Shown piece after piece: positions 35,001 through 47,000 of a DNA stretch of 64,000 bases. The notes below the pieces were generated by a model that saw only the letters and a list, made by a program, of their open reading frames with translations, ran no database searches and was not told the DNA's origin. Position numbers and translations under genes: made by a program. The stretch spans positions 682,001 through 746,000 of the forward strand of contig NW_024104445.1 in NCBI RefSeq assembly GCF_003945595.2. The letters are read 5' to 3'. Numbering within the stretch: the stretch's first letter is position 1; every line of letters begins with the position of its first letter. Source of the stretch: Pipra filicauda. Taxonomy: Eukaryota > Chordata > Aves > Passeriformes > Pipridae.

Positions 35001-38000
35001 TTGGAATTCTTGCTCGCTCCCAGCAGGACTGTACACCCTTTGGTGCATCATCCTGCCAAAGGTTGTCCCTCTGTTCTTGCCAGCATCGCTGGAAAGTGGA
35101 AGTTCGGGGGATTTTGCTTTTATTCCAGTGTTAAGTAAATCATCAAGACATTTTTCTGTGCCAAAAAGCCCAAATGACTCAATAAATCCCCCAAAAGACA
35201 TGAAACACCCAGGCTTTCCTCGAGAGCTGCAGTTGGCCCAGGGAGATGCCTCATCTCTTAGGGCAGGGATATTAGAAAGGAGCCTGGAAAAGGCTGGGGA
35301 GAGGCAACTGTGGAATGTCAGGATTTGGCACAAACCTCCCACTTCTGGTGGTCTGGTGAGGAGCTGGGACAGCTGCCAGGAAAGGGCAGTGTCAGGGGAG
35401 GGAACTGGGTGTGGGATGGGGCATCTGCCCTCTCTGGGGCCTGCCCAAGGTTTCCTTTGGGGTGCTGGTGCCAGCACATCCTGGCAGCAAAGAGAGAGTG
35501 GTGACACCCACCCAGGTGACACCCACCCAAGTGACACCCATCCAGGTGACACCCATCCAGGTGACACCCACCCAAGTGACACCCACCCAAGTGACACCCA
35601 CCCAGGTGACACCCACCCGGGACAGCCCTTTGGTGTCTGCCCCACTCCCACCACGGGCTGCAGCAGTTTGTGTGTTTATTATTTTAAGAGGAGGATTTCA
35701 GGGAAAGCCCTGATCAGGAGGGATTAAGTAGGAGTAGCTTTGCCAGGGAGTAAATGCGGAGGAGGCTGAGTGTGTGACACAGGGCAGGTCACACTGGCTC
35801 TCTGCTGCTCTGAGGGACAGTGGGGTAACCCCTGGCCATCCCAAAATGCATTTCTCACACTGACAGCCCTTGGAGGGCGTGGCTGTGGCTCTGGGATAAG
35901 TTGAACTCACTCCTTAGAGCCAAGAGATAAGGACAGATCTCTCATTTAAAAGCTCCAAGATGTGTCCTCTGAGCCTGGGAGGTGATGGGCTCATTTTAAC
36001 ATGTCCTGGCAGCAAAGAGAGAGCGGTGACACCCACCCAGGTGACACCCATCCCGAGTTCTGGAGGCCTGGAGCTTTGGGTGGCTCTGGTGTCTCACCCA
36101 GCAAGGGGAAAGTTTTACTTGAAGCATCAGTACGTTGAGTGCAGGTGGGACAATTCTGCCCCACATCCCACCAGTTCCCACCCCTTGCTGGCCCTTCCCA
36201 AGGACTGATGAGCTTCCAAATGAAGAGAAACTGCAAAACCCACCCAAACACTTGAGGGGTTTAATCCAAAGCTATTCCCTCCTGTTCCTCTGAAGGATTG
36301 GCTCCCAGTGTGCATTCCCTGGATTCTTCCTGTGCCCTCAGAGGCAGTTCCATCCTGGGGCCAACAATAAGCACATGGTTAAGTCAGTGCTGGTCCTTGA
36401 GCAGTGATATTTTCCCTCTTTCTCCCTCCATCTCTCCAGGTGCTAAAGGAAACCAATGAAATCCAGGATTCCTCTGCTCAGGTAAGACTCTCCTGCATCT
36501 CCCCTCTCCATGTCCCTCTGCTGTCCCACCCCCAGAGCATCTCCTGGGGACATGAGCTTCTCTTATGAGCAACAAGGTAAACCCCAAAGTTCCCCGAACA
36601 AGGCTACTAATCACTATTTTCTTGGCTATTGGTTGTTATTTTCTTTACTGCAATATTTCTCTTTAATGATTTGGATGTAACTTGGCGTGTCTTGGAGCTG
36701 GTGGAGGCCAAGGTGAGTGTTCAGGTGACCTTCCTGAGCTCCAGTGAGCCCCAGAGGGATGGGGATGGAGGTGGAGATGAGATGGATCAGGTCACCACCT
36801 GCACAGAGGTGTTTGGGAGTCCTTGTGCAGCGGGATTAGCTTGGAGGGAAGGCACTGAAGGTCAGCAGGGTGGCAGGAGAAGGCAGAGGTTGGACATCCA
36901 CTGCTGCTGCCCACGTGTGGGATGTGATGCCAGAGGTGGGAAGGGCTGGAACTCTGCAGTGGGAGGAGGCAGCTGTGGTTCTGGGGGTTTAGAAAGCATC
37001 CCCCTGCCAGGGCAGGGCACCTTGGCTGCTCTGGTGGTCATGGCACTGGGGTTGGGGGTTGATTGTCCCATCTGCTCTCCCCCAGCTGGAGCTTGGAGCG
37101 CGTTCCAGCTCTCCCGCGTGTGCCGGGGGGATGAGTGAGTGAGCAGAGTGAGGCTGGCTGCAAGTCCCTGATGCTCCTGCTTTGTTTGGGATTTCCAGCC
37201 AAGATTTGTTGTTCAAGTTCATGCAAACAGACATCCTGAGGGGGAAACCTGCCAGCAAATGGAAATTGAGATTTTTGTGTGTGTGTGTGTGACTGAGCAG
37301 TTCGGTTCCTTCACTCCCCTCACCCTCCCAGAGTCCTTCACTCCCCTCACCCTCGCTATTAACTCTTTGGGGAGGGTTTCTCTTCTCACTCCTGGCTTTA
37401 ACTGTCTGGTTACACCTCGATAACTCCTTTGTGCAAACCTCTTGTGTGGTGCAAAAGTGACTTTTAGGGCAGGTTCATCCCCTCTGCCCCAGGCTTTGAT
37501 CTTGACACCTCACAGGTGAATGTGCTGCAGATTTGGGGTGATGATGGTTGCGTTTGGCATGAGCTGAGGTGGCAAAACCACTCAGAAAGGTGGGCTCTGC
37601 CTCCCTGCAATCAGTCCTGATGGCTCCTGACTGGGATTTGATCCCCATCATCCAATGCTCCTTTGCCAGCGGGCTCTCCCTGCGCCTGGTGAGATGTCAC
37701 CAATAATGAGAAAAGTGGTGAAATTCGTGGGCCTGCAGGGGAAAACTAATGATATTCTGGATTTGGGACAAGTTTATTTTTCGAGCTTTTAATGAGGACC
37801 AGAGATGCCTCGGAATCTTTGGCGTTTGGATTTATTAAATGGAAAAAAAAAAGTGCTACTAATGCATTACAGTTTGGAAATAATGGAGAGCAGAGCAGGG
37901 CTGGGCCACAGCTCTGCTTTGTAGTTGTGCTCTCCCTGCCTTTGTTCTTTTAGAAGTAAATTGGTAGATTAGTGAATTCCTTAATTGCTAATTAGAGCTA

Positions 38001-41000
38001 AATAATTATGCAGACTCAGGGTGATGGTGGAGGAAGATATAAGTGGGTGAAGGCAAGAGTGACATGACACAAAGCATGACACAGCCTGGATTGCAGCCTA
38101 TTCCTGTTGGGAATTTTTTTCTGAGGGGTAAATTGCCATTTCTGAGCAATCTTTGGGACATGGATGGTGTTGAGAGACTTTTCCTGCCTTTTGTCTTCTC
38201 TTTGACTGTGCTCAGGGTGAGCAGGAGGGCTGAGCTAAACTGAATGGCTTTTTCCAAAGCAATTTAATCTGGGATCCTAAAGCCATTCAGCAAACAGTCA
38301 AATAAAGCTTAAATTCCACTGATTTCCAGAGGGAGAAAACTTCACAGGTTTAATTATCTGGGCAGCTCAAACTCCTTTGGAAATCCCTTCTCGATTTAAA
38401 GCTGCCGTGAAGGCTCCGTGGAAACGCTCGGTTTGGTCACAGTGTGCCTGTTCTTTCATCTTCAGATTTGTTATTGAGCAGAATTAGTGTTGGAATCACT
38501 TGTTCAGTCTCATTCAGTCCTAAAACTGCTGGGTAGTAACAGGTCCAGCCTTCCTTTAAAATCAGAGCAGCCTGAAGCTGATGCTCATCTTTCAAATACC
38601 CAAAAGGCTCGTACCTGGTCATCCCAACTAATAAAGACCAGCCCTCAGGTGGGAACTGTCAGTCCTCCACCCCTCTGTTTCCCTGGAACTCTGGGGCTGC
38701 TGGTTCCTTGGATAAGCTGAGCTAACACCAAATATCCCTGTCGGGGTGTGGGGAAGTGACTGACAGCTGGAGCCCAGCACCATCTCCCCCACTCTCTTAT
38801 CTTGAGATGGTTGTCCTGAGAGCTCAGATATCTCAGCCACCTGCAGAGCTCTGAAACCAGTTTCTCAGGCAGGATAAGATCTGTGGATCATTTGTTGCCC
38901 CTCAAACCCACTGTGAGATCAATGCAATGAAAGGAGTGTGTTCCTGTGCACCACAGTGGTTTTTAATCCCCAAACCACGTGGAAGGAATGAAGTGCTCTT
39001 CCCTCCAGCCTCACCACGAGACACCCTCCGGTGGCAATTCCAGCTGCTCTTCAACCTTTGACCCTCTGAACTTCTGCCTGGGCTCAGCTTTTGTGCCCCT
39101 GTTGGCTTTTGTGACTTGTCCTAAGCCAGAAGTGTTGCAGGAAGGGCTTGGCTTGGCTTGGCCAGTGTCGTCTCTGCTCCTACTCGAGCAGCTTCCCAGA
39201 CCACTGTGGTCCCACCAGCACCTCGTGTCCTGCTGCAGGTCTGTCTCTGTGCTCAGGGCACCCCCATCCCCTGTGTGCAAGCCCAGCAGGGCTCTTCTGT
39301 GCTCAGGACCACTTAGAAATGGGGTTTGCTCTGCTTTTGCTCTGCAGAGGTGAGGCCTTTGTGCTGCCTTTGTGCTGGGCAGGAGCACAGGGAGCCCTTG
39401 GGAGGCTTTGCAGCCTGAATGTGGCCCCTGGATGTGGAGCTTGCAGGGGTGTTTAGGATTTTGGGTGCCTGGGTAGGACACCAGGGAACCCTGAATACAC
39501 CCCTGGGGAAATAGGGCATTCCTGAGGCATCTCACAGGGACCTCCAAAACACAGGGCAAAATATAGGGACCTCCAAATAAAGACCATCTCATTCCAACCC
39601 CCTGCCATGGGCAGGGGCACCTTCCAGTATCTTTAGGTACCTTTCCAGTAGCTAAAGGGGCTCCAAGAGAGCTGGAGAGGGACTTTGGACAAAGGCATGA
39701 AGTGACAGGACAAGGAATAAGGGTTTTAAACTAAAAGAGCAGAGATTTAGATTGGATGTTGGGAAGAAATTCTTCCCTGTGATGGTGCTACCTTCCACCA
39801 GCCCAGGTTGCTCCAAGCCCCGTCCAACCTGGCCTTGGACACTTCCAGGGATCCAGGGGCAGCCACAGCTTCTCTGGGCAACCTGTGCCAGGGCCTCCCC
39901 ACCCTCCCAGGGAAAAATTCCTTCCTAATATCCAATCTAAATCTCTCTTCTTTTGGTTTTAAAAACCATTCTTCCTTGTCCTTTCGCTTTGTGCCTTTGT
40001 CCAAAGCCCCTCTCCATCTTCCTCGTAGCCCATTTAGGTACTGGGAATCATTTCTTTGGTCTGTCTGTTTTTTCAATCTTACAATGGATTCACTTCCCCA
40101 GTCCAGCACCCGGGTGCCACATATGGAACCTGTGAGGAAACATTTCTGGCACTGAGGAATTGGCTCCTGCCCCTGTGGCCTGAAACAACAGGAGAAGGGC
40201 CAAGTGACACCTCAGGGCTGCAAGGGCAGAGCAGGGGGAGGCTCTGCTGAGCACCAGGAGGGGTTTCTCCTCCCCACACTCCTGCTGCAGACCCACAGGT
40301 ATAACTGCCTGCCCTGATCTGCTGCTGGACACAGGATTTCCTGGCAATTTTTCCTTTTTTCAATCAGTCCAGCCTTGATTTTCAGTCCTCCTGTGGTGGA
40401 GCCTCTTCCAGGAGCCCGATGCTACAACGTGCTGGAAGGAATAATTTATAATTGCCTTTCTCTGATCCTGAGCTTGTGGATCATATTGTACCTTTGGCTG
40501 TGGATGGAAGAGGCTCCTACTCACAAAAATGTGCTTCCTCAGAGAAGACACTGAGCTCTGAACTGGGTTTTACCCAGCCTGACCTGGCTGAACACCAGGG
40601 CAGAATGTGACTCTGGCTGTCTGGGCTCCTGGAGACAGGGATGCTCCAGGCTGGGTTTTAACCCATTTGCTATTTAGTTGAGTTTTTGGGTTGTGGCATC
40701 AACTGAAAAGCCCTGCAGAAGTCCAGCATCACTGCCCCAACACTGTTCTCTTGGCCAATAAAACACTCTTGGTCTCCTCAGGCAAGAAGCCAAGTTAGTT
40801 ACACAGCAACTCTTTCTAAACCCATGGCATTAATTACATTATCTCTGGTTTCTTTATTAATGAGCCCCATGTTGGTTGTTCTGTTATTTTGCTTGGGCTC
40901 AGCTTGAGGGAAGAGCTCTGTAACTATTCAAGGCTTCCCGTTTGCCTTTTTTTTTCCCCCTCTTTTTTTTATTTTCCTCTTTCATATTGGCACAACATAA

Positions 41001-44000
41001 AGCCTTTTCCCAGTCCCCTGGAGCTTCCCCAGCTTCCTGAGCCAAACTGAAAACTCAGAGCTCGTGGTGGGGAGAGCCTGTGATTTGAATGCTTTTTGGA
41101 TTGGATCGTGGGGGCAGGATTGAGAAAACCCCCCTCCTTGTCACTTCTGGAATGGAAAGTGGTTTGTTGTCATTTGGTTGTGTCATCTGGCCTTTCTGAA
41201 CAGAAGGGGGGATTCTCCAGCTCTGTTGCTGCTGCTGGTTCAGTCCCTGCCACGTGGCAGAGGGTCCCAGAGGGGATGCACCAAGGCCTGGCTGGGGCAG
41301 AGCCTCCTCCTGCCTTCATTTTCCTTGTTTAACTTGATTTTCTGCAAATCATGGCATTGCTTATCACGTGCCAGCCCCTTTTTCATTCTGTTTTATCGTT
41401 CCCTAATGGCTGCTTTCAATTTGGGCTCATTCCCCACTTCCCAGCTGGAATTTTCTGGGAGTTCAAACCCACATGCCTTCAGCCTCAACTCTCACGCTTT
41501 TGGGCAACTTCAGAGCTGTTCCCAATTTGTCCCTCTCAGCTGGTTCCTCTCTAAATTTGGCCTGTTTGAAGGAGCAAGCCTGGATGGTATTGATTTTGGC
41601 TGTTAGTGCTGTTTACACAGAACCAATATAATTCAGCTTGTGCCTCAGAGACCAGTAACTTTTAGCTCAGGGACTCATCTCCCCTGAGCTTCCCCAGATG
41701 GGAGTTTCCAGGGGAGACCTTTCCCATGTCAAGCACTGAAGCTGAATTAAAAAGCTCGTGGCTGCAGTGGGCAGGAATTCCAGGCTGTGCTAGTGGCAGC
41801 TGCCAGGGCTTGATCCAGCTTCCCACTGGCATCTCCTGGCTGGCACATCCTGGGGGTCTGTTCTGCACCAGCTTCATGGAATCATGGAATGGTTTGGGTT
41901 GGAAGGGACCTGAAAGATCACCCAGTTCCACCCCCTGCCATGGGCAGGGACACCTTCCACTGGACCAGATTGCTTCAACCTGGCCTTGGACACTTGCAGG
42001 GATGGGGATGGGGCAGCCACAGCTTCTCTGAGCAGCTTCTCTGTGCCAGGGCCTCTCCACCCTCACAGGGAAGAATTTCTTCCCAATATCCAATCTAACC
42101 TGTCCTCTGGCAGTGGGAAGCCATTCCCCCTTGTCCTGTCCCTCCAGGCCACTGCAAACTGTCTCCATGTTTCTTGTAGCTCCTTCAGGGACTGGAAGGC
42201 CACAGTTAGGTCACCCCAAAGCCTTGCCTTGCCTTGCCTTCCCAAACCTTCCCTTCCCAAACCTTCCCTTCCCAAACCTTCCCTTCCCAAACCTTCCCTT
42301 CCCAAACCTTCCCTTCCCAAACCTTCCAAAACCTTCCCAAACCTTCCCTTCCCAAACCTTCCCTTCCCAAACCTTCGAAGGAAATGAGCACTTTGGATCA
42401 AAACTGGCAAAATAGGTTGGAGGGAGAAATACAGATCAAGGTGGAAAGCTGGAGTACTTTGATTATTTTTTTTCACCATTAGGGCTGCATTTCAAGACTG
42501 TTTTTACTCAGAAAACCTCCCAAAGCAACAAAAATATGTCATCGAAACCGTGCGACTTCACAATTCAGTTTTTGAAAGGAAAAAATAAATTCTTTATTTC
42601 AACTCAGAAATAAATGGCTGTGGGTTTTATCCCCCCAGGGCCTGCTGCTAAGAGAACAAATATTCCCTGTGTTCCCCTCAGGGGAGCTGCTGTCCTGTGG
42701 TGACAGTCACCCGGGTGGCTTTGCATCTCTGCTGGCATTTGTGCCCTTCTTAGGAGCTTGTCTGGGGGGTATAAATGAGGAATGAGGCTTTCCAGGTTCT
42801 CTCCTAAGGTGCTCCTTGGGCACTGTGGAAGATCTTGGCAGCAGGTCACACCAGGGAGGACCATGGAGAAAGCATGGACCGTGTTCCAAACCTGGAACAA
42901 ACCCTCCTTCCAGCTCAGGGAGGCTGGGCTGGGGTGGAGGCCTGGCTGGGGGGGATGGCAGGGGATGTCCTGCTGGGCTTGGTGGCATCAGGGACCCAGT
43001 TTATCATCTCTTCAGGCAGGTTCTGACATTTCTGGGGGGACAGTGTGAAGCTGGGGGGTGGTGGGGTGGAGGGAAGGTGTTTGGAAACCTCCCCTCTGGT
43101 TTTCTGTGTGGAGAGATGCCCCCACCAGTGTATTTTAATGGATTTAATGGGTGCCTTTACCTGAGACAAATGATCCCTTTTTTAGCATTTTAACAGCAAA
43201 ATAATAATTTAAAAAAATAATAAATAAGAGTCAAACATGTAACAGCCCATTGATTTGAAGAGCTTGCTTGCTCCAGGCATTCCCATGGCAGCCCATGGAC
43301 ACCAGTCTCCATGGAGGAGGAGAACAGGTCCTGAAAACCCTCCAGCACCTCCTGGATGGTGGGACACGGGGTCCAGGGCAGGGCACTGTGCCCCCCTGGG
43401 GCAGGGAACACCTGGGCACGGTGCCCTGGTGCTCCTGTTGGAGATGGATGTGTGTGACCTCCCGTGTGTGTGAGAGGGAGTGTGGGGTCACCCAGCGGGG
43501 TTTTCCTCTTGCTGTAGCTGTGCCCTGGACTTGTCTGTCCTTGTCCTTCATGAAGCTGGTGAATCCCTGCAGCAGCAAAGCCTTGAGCAGCTCCTGCCCT
43601 CTGCCCCTTCCCCAGAGCACTGATCCAGTGCCCAAATCCTCTCTTTTGTGGCTCTGGTGGGTGTTGCTGTTTCTGTGACTGTTGATTATTAGCAGGGTCT
43701 TGGCTGGAAGGCAGCTCCAGGTGGGAGCCCAGTGGGTCTCCCTCAACCCCAGGGGTTGGTGGGCACTCACCTGGTTCAGCTGGGGTTGTGTGTCCCATTT
43801 GGGGGTTCAATCTTCCCAAAAATGTCTTCTGGACGTGGCACAGGTGCTGGGGAGGTGAGCAGCTGTGGGATCTGGCCGAGCATGAGCTTTGTTGAGTTGT
43901 TGAGGGGTTTTGGGCCAGAGCCCAGTGCTGGGCTGGGCTGAGGGGGAGCCCCAGCTGCCTGCAGGTCCCTCCTTTGGCTCCTCCTGGGAAGGTGACCTTG

Positions 44001-47000
44001 TGGAGAATGTGGTTCTCATCATTACCAGCTGAACCCGTTTTAAGAGGTCCAAATGATGGAGCTGAGTTTTAGCCAGAGTGCTTTTCCTGCAGCCATTTGA
44101 TTTCTTGCCCAAAAGGACTTTATAAAATAAGCTACGGGAGGGTTTTTAAACTCTATTAGTTTAAAAAAAAAATAAATTAAAAGGTGTTATTTTAGAGGCT
44201 GTGTGTTACAGCTCTTCACTGCCCACCACCAGCTCCAGCCATCCTGCTTAAACAGAACCAGGAGCACAAACCAAGTCAGTTGAAGTTAATGACAAGGTGG
44301 CTCCTGACTGGGTTTGAGGTCTGGCTGATATGTTATAGAATATAACATATAGAATATCCATTGATTCTGGTGTATTTGGGAAGTGATTTAAGTCGGGGTG
44401 CTGCTGCTCTCTGCCTGGCTGGGCCATGTGTGGCCATGCAGGGGCTCACCTGGGTGGACAGTGGAATCATTTAGGTTGGAAAAGACCTCTAAGGTCATTG
44501 AGCCCAACCATAAAGAGGCTACATGGCTTCAATCAACCCCTATTCCAACAAATTCCTCCTGTGCTGGGCACTGCTGAGGCCACACCACAAATCCTGGGGT
44601 CAGTTTTGGGCCCTTCTCTACAAGAAAGACATTGAGGGGCTGGAGCGTGTCCAGGGAAGGGAACGGAGCTGGGGAAGGGGCTGGAGCAGCAGGAGCAGCT
44701 GAGGGAGCCGGGGGGGCTCAGCCTGGAGAAAAGGAGGCTCAGGGGGGACCTTCTGGCTCTGCAACCCCCTGACAGGAGGGGGGAGCCGGGGGGGGTCGGG
44801 CTCTGCTCCCAGGGAACAAGGGACAGGAGGAGAGGGAACGGCCTCCAGCTGTGCCAGGGGAGGCTCAGGTTGGACATCAGAGATAATTTCTTCCTGGAAA
44901 GGATGGTCAGGCAGTGGCACAGCTGCCCAGGGCAGTGGTGGAGTCCCCACCCCTGGAGGGATTTAAAAGCTGTGCAGATGTGGCACTTGGGGACGTGGTT
45001 TACTGGTGGCCTTGGCAGTGCTGGATTAACAACTGAACTCAATGATTTTGGAAGGCTTCTCCAACCTAAATTCTTTTGTGATCCTTGGATTCTGTGCTCC
45101 ATGTCCAGCTGCCCATGCAGGAGGAGCAGTCCTGGCTCTTCCCTGCTCTCACCACTTGAAGCCTGATTTCCCTCCTCCTCGAAGGCAGCAAAACCGCTGT
45201 GATTTAATTGGCAACATGTGCTAATTTGTTCCGAGCTCTGCAGGCTCGTTCATTCTGCACCAGCATTTCTCTGGATGAAAACAGCTCCATGGCAGCCTGT
45301 CCTCTCCAGGCTCTTTGCTCCCATGGCTCTGTGCAGAGCTTTTGCCATTTGCTTTCCTCAATTTCCTTGGATTTTACCTGGACACTGTCAGGAAACACAA
45401 CCTTTACCTTCCTTTGCTCCTGAGGGCTGTGAGGGTCACGAGCCCACCTGGAGAGTGAACTGTGGGTGTCCAAGGGAGTATCTGAGAGCATCTGATGGGT
45501 GAAGGGAGCTGGCTGGAGATCATAGAAACATGGAATGGTTTGGGTTGGAAGGGACCTGAAAGATCACCCAGTTCCACCCCCTGCCATGGGCAGGGACACC
45601 TTCCACCAGCCCAGGTTGCTCCAAGCCCCGTCCAACCTGGCCTTGGACACTTCCAGGGATCCAGGGGCAGCCACAGCTTCTCTGGGCAACCTGTGCCAGG
45701 GCCTCCCCACCCTCACAGGGAAGAATTTCTTCCCAATATCCCATCTATCCCTGCCCTCTGGCAGTTTGAAGCCATTCCCCCTTGTCCTGTCACTCCAGGC
45801 CACTGCAAACAGTCTCCATGTTTCTTGTAGCTCCTTCAGGCACTGGAAGGCCACAATTAGGTGACCCCAAAATCTTCTCCAGGCTGAACAATCCCAGCTC
45901 TCCCAGCCTTTCCTCCCAGCAGAGCTGCTCCAGCCCTCTGATCATCCTGGTGCCTCCTCTGGACTCTCCCCAGCAGCTCCATGTCCTCACTGTGCTGTTC
46001 CCCAGGGCTGGAGCAGCTCTGCAGGGGGGTCTCACCTGAGGGGCAGAGGGGCACAATCCCCCCTGTCCTGCTGCCCACACTGCTTTTGATGCTTTAGGAT
46101 TGTTCTTTTCTTTTTCTAAATCACCAACAAATTAAATGTAACAAACAAAGACAGGACCCTCCCCCCAGAATCTTTCGTAACAGAGAGCAAAGCACTTCAG
46201 CTGTTTGTGAAGGAAACTCTTCAAACTTGATTTTTGAACTTGGAAAAATTAAAATTTTCACTTTTCCTCTCTGTTTGGGATGGGGGAAGAGTTTGGAAAC
46301 CTCCAAGCTGATGGTTTGGCATCTGGCAGCAAAGGAAGAGCTCCAGCAGCTCCTGCTGCCTTTGGTCCTCCCGAGTGGGGCTTGGCCAGAGCCAGCTCCC
46401 CTGACCCAGCAGTACCACTGGGTGCTCACCTGAAGAACGACCAGTTCTGGCAGTGAAATTGGTGGCTTTTCTACTTACTCTTCGTGCAAACCCACCCTGG
46501 TGCTCCCGAGCTCTTGTGCCCGTGGCGCGGAGCAGGACCGGGGCCGGGGAATGGGTTCAACCGACGGGAGACGGGAAGGACGATGGGAACGCTCTCCTTG
46601 TACCACTCTGCTCCCCTTCTCGGCCCTGCAAGGCAAGTGTGGGCCTGCATCTCCCTCTAGTGACTCCTCTCAGCCTGTTCCTCCTCGGCTCCGTGGCCCC
46701 GGCCCCGAGGAGCCCCCGGCCGGGGCTGGGTCCCACCCGCTCCTCCCGGTGCCTTGTCCGGGATGTCGGTGCCCTCTGGAGCTCAGCTGGAGCGTGGAAC
46801 GAGCTCCAGGAGGGGGTAGTGGGCATGTGGGGCTGATGGAAACGCTGCCAGCTGCTCCAGCAGAGCTGAGGGACCTTCACAGCCACCCACCCCTCAAGCC
46901 ACGGTCAGTGAGTGTGCAAACCCCGGCTGAGGCACCGGCACCGGGGCTGGGGGTAAAACCGGTGGGATTTTCAAATCTCCCTTTTCACAGTCAGTTCTTT

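Noticed and set aside
35318..35713. Frames with repeated GVTWV or QVTPT units
   Set aside because: Translations of the 15-base minisatellite.
36640..36715. Possible exon ending at GCCAAG/GTGAGT near 36,711
   Set aside because: Good donor sequence but no acceptor or sensible frame upstream.
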